From the NCBI GenBank assembly GCA_023390675.1, contig JAEWCK010000389.1:1-9637 (forward strand): a DNA stretch of 9,637 bases. The letters are read 5' to 3'. The notes under the pieces were generated by a model. It did no database searches and was not told the DNA's origin. It saw only the letters and a list, made by a program, of their open reading frames with translations. Below are positions 5,111 to 9,637 of the stretch, piece by piece. Position 1 is the stretch's first letter, and every line of letters starts with the position of its first letter. The stretch is from Pseudomonadota bacterium (GTDB taxonomy: Bacteria; Pseudomonadota; Alphaproteobacteria; Sphingomonadales; Sphingomonadaceae). The position numbers and the translations under genes were made by a program.

Positions 5111-6760
5111 TCAATCGCCGCCGGGTTCAAGATAACGGTGGATCGCCGACACCACGACCGAGCCCTCCCCCACGCCCGAGGCGACGCGCTTGACCGATCC
5201 CGAGCGCACGTCGCCCACTGCGAAGATGCCGTGCTTCGACGAGCAGAAGAAGGTCTCGCCGCTCCCCGTCTTGACGAACCCCGCCGCGTCAAGTTCGAGG
5301 CAGCCGTCGAGCCAGCCGGTATTGGGCGCCGCGCCGATCATCACGAACAGCGCGCCCACCGCCCGCCGCTCGCTCTCGCCCGTCCGCCGGTCGGTCCAGG
5401 TCAGCGCTTCCAGATGGCTCTCGCCCTCGAGCCCGGTCACTTCGGTATGGGCATGCAGCGTGATCCGATCGGAAGCGTCGATCCGCTCGATCAGATAGCG
5501 CGACATGGTATCGGCGAGCCCCGGCCCGCGCACCAGCACGTGGACGTGCGCGGCGCTGCGCGAGAGATAGACCGCCGCCTGCCCCGCCGAATTGCCGCCG
5601 CCGACCACCACGACCTCCTGCCGGGCGCACAGCCCGGCCTCCATCGCAGTCGCGGCGTAATAGATGCCCTTGTTCTCGAGCGCGTCGTAATCGGGCAGGT
5701 CGAGCTTGCGGTAGCGCGCGCCGGTCGCGACCACCACGGCGCGCGCCTGCAGCGTCGCGCCGTCGTCGAGCCGGATGCGATAGGGAGTCTGCTCGCAATC
5801 GATCCCCGCGGCCGAGCGCGACACCAGCAGGCGCGCGCCGAACTTCTGCGCCTGGACCTGCGCCCGCCCGGCGAGCGCCTGCCCCGAGATGCCGGTCGGG
5901 AAACCCAGATAATTCTCGATCTTCGAGCTCGTCCCCGCCTGTCCGCCCGGCGCGACCGCTTCGATCACCACGGTATCGAGTCCCTCGGACGCGGCATAGA
6001 CCGCCGTCGCGAGCCCCGCCGGCCCCGCGCCCACCACGGCGACATCGTGGACATGGTCGGGATCGAGCGCGATCGTCAGCCCCAGCGCGTCGGCCACCTG
6101 CGCGTTGCTCGGATTGCGCAGCGCCTGCCCTTCGACGACGACGACGGGCAGGTCCGCCTCGGTCAGCCGAAAGCATTCGAGGAAGCCGCCGGCATCGGGA
6201 TCGGCCTCGGTGTCGATCTTGCGATGCGGCAGCCCGTTGCGCTGAAGGAAGCTCTCGATCCGCGCCGTGTCCGCGGCGTGCGCGGGGCCGACCAGCGCCA
6301 CGCCCGCCTCGCCGTGAAGCAGCATGCCGACGCGCCTCAAGATGAAGGCGCGCATCACGATCTCGCCGATATCGGGCTCGGCCGCGATCATCCGGCGAAA
6401 CGCGCTGCGCCCGATCCGCACGACGCGCGTCGCCCCCCTGGCGCGCGCGGTCACGAAGACCTTGCGATCGTTGAACAGATCTAGCTCGCCGGTGAACTGG
6501 CCGGGATCGTGGACGTGGACGACATGGTCGCGTCCGTCGGCGCCGGTGTCGATGATCTCGACCGCGCCTTCGAGCACCTGGAAGAAATCGACGCTGCGCT
6601 CGCCGCGGCTGAAGAGCAGCGCGCCGTCGTTCAGCGCCTCGACTTGGCCGAAGCTGGCCATGCGCTCGCGCATCTCTTCGCCCAGCACGGGGAAGGTCTG
6701 CGCGGCCCGGGCATAGGGGTCGGCAGGGTCTAGCCGTTCCGGATGCGAATCGCTTCCCAT
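5111..6760 (-). CDS. Fused cyclic-nucleotide-binding-fold / thioredoxin-reductase-like FAD oxidoreductase
   Basis: This 549-residue cytosolic flavoprotein has three parts. Residues about 20-145 form a CRP-like cyclic-nucleotide-binding fold (LLFSRGERSVDFFQVLEGAVEII; PGQFTGELDLF at 86-96). Residues about 150-230 resemble a thioredoxin/glutaredoxin fold with GPAHAAD where an active CxxC would be, and LPVVVVEGQ. Residues 238-549 are the reductase core: FAD motif GAGPAG (244-249), PGGQAG (271-276), ATGA (345-348), NAD(P)H motif GGGNSAG (387-393) and FAVGDVR (513-519). The redox CxxC of thioredoxin reductase is absent; the region reads YYAATAMEAGLC with only C378. It therefore probably does not reduce thioredoxin by the standard route. 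The phosphate-binding cassette also lacks the usual R-[ST]-A and reads RKVFVTARA. The ATG at 6760 has only a weak GGGCGG upstream. It precedes DUF3297 in an operon. Architecture sure; substrate, electron acceptor and ligand unknown. Confidence 0.92.
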   Translation of the reverse strand: MGSDSHPERLDPADPYARAAQTFPVLGEEMRERMASFGQVEALNDGALLFSRGERSVDFFQVLEGAVEIIDTGADGRDHVVHVHDPGQFTGELDLFNDRKVFVTARARGATRVVRIGRSAFRRMIAAEPDIGEIVMRAFILRRVGMLLHGEAGVALVGPAHAADTARIESFLQRNGLPHRKIDTEADPDAGGFLECFRLTEADLPVVVVEGQALRNPSNAQVADALGLTIALDPDHVHDVAVVGAGPAGLATAVYAASEGLDTVVIEAVAPGGQAGTSSKIENYLGFPTGISGQALAGRAQVQAQKFGARLLVSRSAAGIDCEQTPYRIRLDDGATLQARAVVVATGARYRKLDLPDYDALENKGIYYAATAMEAGLCARQEVVVVGGGNSAGQAAVYLSRSAAHVHVLVRGPGLADTMSRYLIERIDASDRITLHAHTEVTGLEGESHLEALTWTDRRTGESERRAVGALFVMIGAAPNTGWLDGCLELDAAGFVKTGSGETFFCSSKHGIFAVGDVRSGSVKRVASGVGEGSVVVSAIHRYLEPGGD

Positions 6761-6818
6761 CCGCCCAGACTAGCGGCGGGAAGGGAGCGGCGCGAGAGCC
6801 GCCCCCCGGGCGCCGGCA

Positions 6819-7169
6819 CTAGCGGCAGTAACGAACCGCGACGCTGCGGCCGTAATACGGATCGTAGTGGCGGCGGATCGTGCACCGCTCATAGCCGCGG
6901 TAGCGGCGATAATGATCGCGGTAGTAATAGCCGTCGGTCGGATAGTAGCCATGATCGCGATAATAGCGACGGTCGTAATCGTAGCGGCGATCGCTGGTGA
7001 GCGCCGCGCCGATCGCGAGACCCGCAATGCCCGCGACGATCGCGGTGCCGGTATCGTCATGGTGACGATAGTGGCGATAGCGCTGCGCCTCCGCAGCGGG
7101 CGCCACGGCGGTCAGCACCGTCGCGCCGAGCACGGCGCCTAACGCGGCCTTCTTCATGAGATTGGTCAT
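6819..7169 (-). CDS. Small exported Tyr/Arg-rich protein with glycine zipper
   Basis: The 116-residue product has a Sec signal peptide (MTNLMKKAALGAVLGATVLT..., likely cut after AEA at residue 28), giving an 88-residue mature protein. A glycine-zipper-like hydrophobic segment at about 41-57 (GTAIVAGIAGLAIGAAL) is followed by a repetitive basic-aromatic tail (DRRYDYDRRYYRDHGYY, YYYRDHYRRYRGYERC). I count 18 Tyr and 18 Arg in the mature part. Two Cys (96 and 115) flank TIRRHYDPYYGRSVAVRY and could form a disulfide in the periplasm. The C-terminal Cys-DPYYGR-Cys layout is reminiscent of BA14K-like and other alphaproteobacterial envelope proteins, but I cannot assign a function. The ATG at 7169 is chosen because AGGAGG lies exactly 6 bases upstream; ATGs at 7184, 7175 and 7157 are alternatives. 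A possible EcfG-type promoter lies upstream. Confidence 0.82.
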   Translation of the reverse strand: MTNLMKKAALGAVLGATVLTAVAPAAEAQRYRHYRHHDDTGTAIVAGIAGLAIGAALTSDRRYDYDRRYYRDHGYYPTDGYYYRDHYRRYRGYERCTIRRHYDPYYGRSVAVRYCR

Positions 7170-7184
7170 CTCCATCCTCCTCAT

Positions 7185-7212
7185 CTGGCGCCAGCGGGCA
7201 TGGGACCGTCCC
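7185..7212. repeat. Two adjacent short palindromes upstream of the exported-protein gene
   Basis: CTGGCGCCAG (7185-7194) is a perfect 10-bp palindrome, and GGGACCGTCCC (7202-7212) has perfect 5-bp arms around one base. Both lie in the 5' leader of the exported Tyr/Arg-rich gene, between its ribosome site and the candidate promoter at 7240-7264. They could be operator sites or leader hairpins, but palindromes this short are frequent in GC-rich DNA. Confidence 0.25.
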
Positions 7213-7239
7213 GAGTCTCGGCGCTGTATCGAGGGGAAT

Positions 7240-7264
7240 AACGATCCATGGCTGAACTGGTTCG
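7240..7264 (-). promoter_or_regulatory. Candidate EcfG (general stress) promoter for the exported protein
   Basis: On the minus strand CGAAC (7264-7260) and CGTT (7243-7240) are separated by 16 bases. The known alphaproteobacterial EcfG consensus is GGAAC-N16/17-CGTT, so there is one mismatch, at the first base of the -35. The spacing would place the transcript start near 7233, leaving a leader of about 65 bases before the ATG at 7169. The match is good but short. Confidence 0.4.
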
Positions 7265-7309
7265 GAATCGGTTGTTAAGCATGGGTTTAGCGCAGTAGGA
7301 CGCATGGCC

Positions 7310-7711
7310 ATGCGCTACTGGCTCCTCCGCTCCGAACCCGACGCCTATTCTTGGGACGACCTGGTCCGCGATGGCGCGACCGAATGGAACGGCGTGCGCA
7401 ACTATACCGCGCGCAATTTCCTCAAGGAGATGCAGCCGGGCGACCGCGCGCTCTTCTACCATTCGAACACCGAAAAGGCGGCGGTCGGCGTGATGGAGAT
7501 CACCCGCGCCTGGCAGCCCGACGGCGACGACGGGAAGTGGGCGAGCGTCGCGGTCAAGCCGGTGGAGAAGCTGGGCAAGCCGGTGACGCTCGAGGCGATC
7601 AAGGCCGAGAAGCGCCTCGCCGCGCTCGAAATGCTCCGCCAGTCGCGCCTCTCGGTCACGCCGGTGCGCGACAACGAGTGGAAGGTGCTGCTCGAGATGG
7701 CGGGCGCTTGA
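7310..7711 (+). CDS. EVE-domain protein
   Basis: A single-domain cytosolic protein of 133 residues. It shows the EVE-domain hallmarks in order: YWLLRSEP at the very N-terminus (3-10), WDDL (15-18), the core EWNGVRNYTARNFL (25-38), MQPGDRALFYHSN (41-53), and VGVMEITR (59-66). EVE domains are PUA-like folds related to YTH domains and THYN1, and are thought to bind modified nucleotides in DNA or RNA. In bacteria they occur alone, as here, or fused to restriction-type enzymes; no restriction or antitoxin gene is nearby. I start at the ATG at 7310 because the family usually begins M-x-YWL-x-SEP and AGGA (7297-7300) is 9 bases away; ATG 7304 adds Met-Ala but is only 3 bases from AGGA. It is divergent from the exported protein and convergent with the HTH gene, so it is probably monocistronic. 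Confidence 0.93.
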   Translation: MRYWLLRSEPDAYSWDDLVRDGATEWNGVRNYTARNFLKEMQPGDRALFYHSNTEKAAVGVMEITRAWQPDGDDGKWASVAVKPVEKLGKPVTLEAIKAEKRLAALEMLRQSRLSVTPVRDNEWKVLLEMAGA

Positions 7712-7734
7712 GTTTGGGGCGAGGCCGCCCTCAA
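7708..7734. terminator. Weak hairpin between convergent EVE and HTH genes
   Basis: GGGCG (7717-7721) pairs with CGCCC (7726-7730) around AGGC, and TTGA (7708-7711) can pair with TCAA (7731-7734) outside it. The structure covers both stop codons in a 19-base gap. It has no T-tract on either strand, so it is at best a poor bidirectional terminator. Confidence 0.25.
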
Positions 7735-8693
7735 CCCTGGCCCTCCAATCGCTTCTTCGAACCCCATCCCGGCTTTCGCTTCGCCCGCTTGACCTCGGCC
7801 ACGGGGGGCGCTTCGATGATGCGCGCGAGTTCCACGGGCATATCCGCCCCCGCCTGGCTCCAATGTCCCTCGTCTCCGCCGAACGACCCCACCGGCTCGA
7901 TCTCAAAGGGCGCGATCAGCTCGCCGCGATAAGGCGAGCCGTTATGCGGTATCGGCACGAAGCTCTCTTCGGGATCCTCTTCGGTCGCGTCCGCGGCGTC
8001 CTCGCCGCCGCGGTCGATCGCCGCATCCGCTTCTCGCCGCCGCGCCGCGCAGGCTTCGAGCGCCGCGGCGATCGCCGCCTGCGCCTCGCTGTCGAGCGCG
8101 ACGCCCTCGAAAGCTTCGATCTGCGCGGCCAGCGCGTCCTCGCGTTCGAGCCGGCCCGCGCCGTCGGGCGCTCCCGTCGTCACCGTCCGGATCGTCGTCG
8201 CCGAAGCCTCCGCTCCGGCAGCGGCCCCCTCGGCGCCCGTACCCGCGCTCGCGCGCGTGCTGAAATAATTGACCACCGTGCGCCGCCCTTCGGCATCGTG
8301 CCCGTAATGGCGCAGGCAGAACATCAGCAGCGCGTCGTTGCGCTTGCGGCGGAACCCCATCAGCTTGCCGGCGGCGAAGACCGGGATCAGCTCGCCTTCG
8401 ATCGCCCGCTCGAACGCAATGTCCTTCAGCCGCTGCACGCCGAAGTCGAGCGCCGCTTCCCATGCCCGGCGGAAGCTCTCCGCGCCCGGCGCGCGGCGAA
8501 GCGCATAGCAATTCGCCTGCGCCATGTTCACCAGGCCCGCCGCGCGCGTGACCGACCCGGTGTCGGCCAGCGCCTCGATGAACGCCTTCTGCCGCTCGGG
8601 CGTCCAGCCGTCGTGGCGATATTTGCGCGGCACCGGGGTGAAATCCGGCAAGGGCGGTCGCGCTTCGCGCGGCACGGGCACGAGATTTTGCAA
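7731..8693 (-). CDS. HTH/terminase-small-subunit-like protein of unknown function, SOS box upstream
   Basis: A 320-residue protein that I recognise only as a type common in sphingomonads. Residues about 28-68 look like the helix-turn-helix of phage terminase small subunits (GWTPERQKAFIEALADTGSVTRAAGLVNM, then YALRRAPGAESF). A conserved block follows with FRRAWEAALDFGVQRLKDIAFERAIEGELIPVF and KRNDALLMFCLRHYG (to about residue 131). Beyond that the protein is low-complexity: Ala/Gly/Thr-rich (about 145-185), Ala/Glu-rich with coiled-coil tendency (about 185-240), an acidic stretch DATEEDPEES, and a basic tail KRAKRKPGWGSKKR. The start is a TTG at 8693, chosen because AGGAGAGGG lies just upstream; a TTG at 8717 has no such site. 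A LexA box (8762-8776) lies about 70 bases upstream, suggesting induction by DNA damage. No large terminase, portal or other phage gene is near. DNA binding is inferred. Confidence 0.8.
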   Translation of the reverse strand: MQNLVPVPREARPPLPDFTPVPRKYRHDGWTPERQKAFIEALADTGSVTRAAGLVNMAQANCYALRRAPGAESFRRAWEAALDFGVQRLKDIAFERAIEGELIPVFAAGKLMGFRRKRNDALLMFCLRHYGHDAEGRRTVVNYFSTRASAGTGAEGAAAGAEASATTIRTVTTGAPDGAGRLEREDALAAQIEAFEGVALDSEAQAAIAAALEACAARRREADAAIDRGGEDAADATEEDPEESFVPIPHNGSPYRGELIAPFEIEPVGSFGGDEGHWSQAGADMPVELARIIEAPPVAEVKRAKRKPGWGSKKRLEGQG

Positions 8694-8761
8694 GGTCCCT
8701 CTCCTCGAATCGGCCAACCGACCAGCCTGTATCGGGAAGATGCGCTGTAGGAAAGAAATTT

Positions 8762-8776
8762 GTTCTATATTTGTTC
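8762..8776. promoter_or_regulatory. LexA (SOS) box upstream of the HTH protein gene
   Basis: GTTCTATATTTGTTC is an exact GTTC-N7-GTTC direct repeat (GAAC-N7-GAAC on the minus strand), the known LexA operator of Alphaproteobacteria. Its flanks read GGAACAAATATAGAACAA on the coding strand, with the A/T-rich spacer usual in true sites. It is in the 114-base region between the SGNH gene's 3' end and the HTH protein's start. No plus-strand gene follows it, so its target is the minus-strand gene starting at 8693. A TATAGA within the box could be a -10 element, which would place the repressor over the promoter. Confidence 0.75.
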
Positions 8777-8807
8777 CACAGGCAGCTAAGCCCCGGCACC
8801 CTTGCCT

Positions 8808-9637
8808 CTACGGCACCAGCAGCCGGCGCATCTCGGGCACGGCGATCGCCAGTTCGTCGACCACCATCTTCGAGAAGAAGTCCGCCCCCGCGGGACCAAG
8901 GTGCGTGTAGTCGAACGACAATTTGGCGTCGCCCATCCGCTCGACCGCAGCATTGTTCTGGGGCTGCGGTGCAGGCGTGCCGGGCGCGGCCGGCGGCGCG
9001 TTCGATACGCTGGTACCCGTGAGCAGTGCAGTCGCGACGTCGGGCGATGGCGCCATCTGCGCGAAGCGCGCCGAAGCTGCCGGCCCCAACGCCTCCACCG
9101 CGTCGGCGCTGCGCCTGTTCAGATCGACCAGCGGCGCATGCTCCTCGGCCGCGACCTTGCGAATCGCATCGGCCCAGGGATCGAGGTCGCGGTCGAGCTT
9201 GCCCTGCTTGAACTGGCGGCGCGTGAGCGGCGTGACGAGCACGGGCACCGCTCCTGCGGCGCGCGTCTCGGCGATGTAGCGCTTGAGGTTTGCGGGAAAT
9301 TCGGTGGCGAGGTCGGTCGAGCGGCCAGGCTTGCCGGGCTGGTCGTTGTGGCCGAACTGGATGAGCACCCAGGTCTTTACGAAGCCGGGGGTCTTCATCT
9401 CGGCGAGCGCGAGGTCCCAGCTGCCCTCGGCGCGGTAATTATAGGTGCTGCGCCCGCCGCGAGCGAGGTTCACGCAGGCGAGGAAGCTGGTGACGTGGCT
9501 GGCACAGAAGCTGCCGCCCCAGCCCGAAAGCTGCTGCACGGTCGAATCGCCGACGAGGATGATCTTGGACGCCTTGATCGGCGTGGCGGGCGGGCGCGGA
9601 TTGATCCCGTCGCCCGCGGGGGCCTGCTGGGCATGGG
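8808..9637 (-). CDS. SGNH/GDSL esterase, CE12 rhamnogalacturonan acetylesterase-like (5' end outside window)
   Basis: The frame is open to the right edge; 275 codons plus the TAG are visible. SGNH blocks are present: block I VGDSTVQQLSGWG with nucleophile S31 (numbered from the first full codon in view), block II NLARGGRST with its Gly at 60-61, block III FGHND with N97, and block V DYTHLGP with D242 and H245. VTPLTRRQF is also usual in CE12. CE12 enzymes such as RhaT/YesT remove acetyl groups from pectic rhamnogalacturonan. The first visible residues, HAQQAPAG, resemble the mature start after a signal peptide, so probably only the signal sequence is missing and the enzyme is likely exported. 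Between blocks III and V is an unusual Ala/Pro/Gln/Asn-rich insert (about 200-237). Other SGNH deacetylase roles are possible. The GTG at 9539 is internal, not the start, since the Ser motif lies before it. Confidence 0.9.
   Translation of the reverse strand, partial: HAQQAPAGDGINPRPPATPIKASKIILVGDSTVQQLSGWGGSFCASHVTSFLACVNLARGGRSTYNYRAEGSWDLALAEMKTPGFVKTWVLIQFGHNDQPGKPGRSTDLATEFPANLKRYIAETRAAGAVPVLVTPLTRRQFKQGKLDRDLDPWADAIRKVAAEEHAPLVDLNRRSADAVEALGPAASARFAQMAPSPDVATALLTGTSVSNAPPAAPGTPAPQPQNNAAVERMGDAKLSFDYTHLGPAGADFFSKMVVDELAIAVPEMRRLLVP

Noticed and set aside
5105..6484. Long plus-strand open frame (459 codons) opposite the flavoprotein gene
   Set aside because: It is antisense to a clear FAD/NAD(P)H reductase, is dominated by Arg/His/Ala/Asp as GC-rich shadow frames are, and shows no domain motif.
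6786..6812. GC-rich hairpin after the exported-protein gene as a terminator
   Set aside because: Only a 5-bp stem (GCGGC/GCCGC) can be drawn on the minus strand, with no T-tract behind it.
7260..7274. GTTC-N7-GTTG upstream of the EVE gene as a second LexA box
   Set aside because: It has one mismatch in an invariant position and a GC-richer spacer. A near match of this length is expected by chance, and the same bases fit the EcfG-like motif on the other strand.
7253..7276. TGAAC-N16-GTT as an EcfG promoter for the EVE gene
   Set aside because: The first -35 base differs and the -10 lacks the C of CGTT; it is weaker than the minus-strand match in the same region.
7731..8693. Prophage remnant
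   Set aside because: The terminase-like HTH is the only phage-like feature. There is no integrase, att repeat, portal, capsid or large terminase, and the flanking genes are ordinary chromosomal ones.
7863..8799. Long plus- and minus-strand frames over the HTH gene
   Set aside because: The chosen frame has a ribosome site, HTH motifs and an upstream SOS box. The others are Arg/Ala-rich without motifs.

Overview
This GC-rich window looks chromosomal and most likely comes from a sphingomonad (Sphingomonas or a close relative, Alphaproteobacteria). The pointers are a TonB-dependent receptor, a DUF3297 protein, a HTH/terminase-like protein of a type I associate with sphingomonads, an alphaproteobacterial-type LexA box (GTTC-N7-GTTC), and the codon bias. 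This assignment is inferred from family knowledge, not from a search. No rRNA, tRNA, CRISPR array, insertion sequence or clear prophage was seen, and no stretch over about 130 bases lacks a gene.

Left part (1-3978): the C-terminal 433 residues of a TonB-dependent outer-membrane receptor end at a strong intrinsic terminator. A convergent gene on the minus strand encodes a small HD-domain metalloprotein. Divergent from it, across a short region holding an inverted repeat, is a two-gene operon for a LytS/YehU-type membrane histidine kinase and a LytTR response regulator with an ATGA overlap. It forms a complete two-component system.

Middle (3979-6760): after a hairpin terminator comes a PEP mutase/isocitrate lyase-superfamily enzyme whose ribosome site lies in a perfect inverted repeat. 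Its stop codon directly abuts the stop of a minus-strand operon. That operon runs from a three-domain flavoprotein (cyclic-nucleotide-binding fold, thioredoxin-like fold, thioredoxin-reductase-like core without the CxxC) to a small DUF3297 protein.

Right part (6761-9637): a small exported Tyr/Arg-rich glycine-zipper protein and an EVE-domain protein are divergently transcribed. Next, on the minus strand, are a HTH/terminase-small-subunit-like protein of unknown function preceded by a textbook alphaproteobacterial SOS box, and a CE12-type SGNH esterase (rhamnogalacturonan acetylesterase-like) whose start lies beyond the window.

The genes do not form one obvious pathway. The parts most worth following are the SOS box in front of the uncharacterised HTH protein, the fused flavoprotein with apparently degenerate nucleotide-binding and redox sites, and the hairpin over the PEP mutase-like start.
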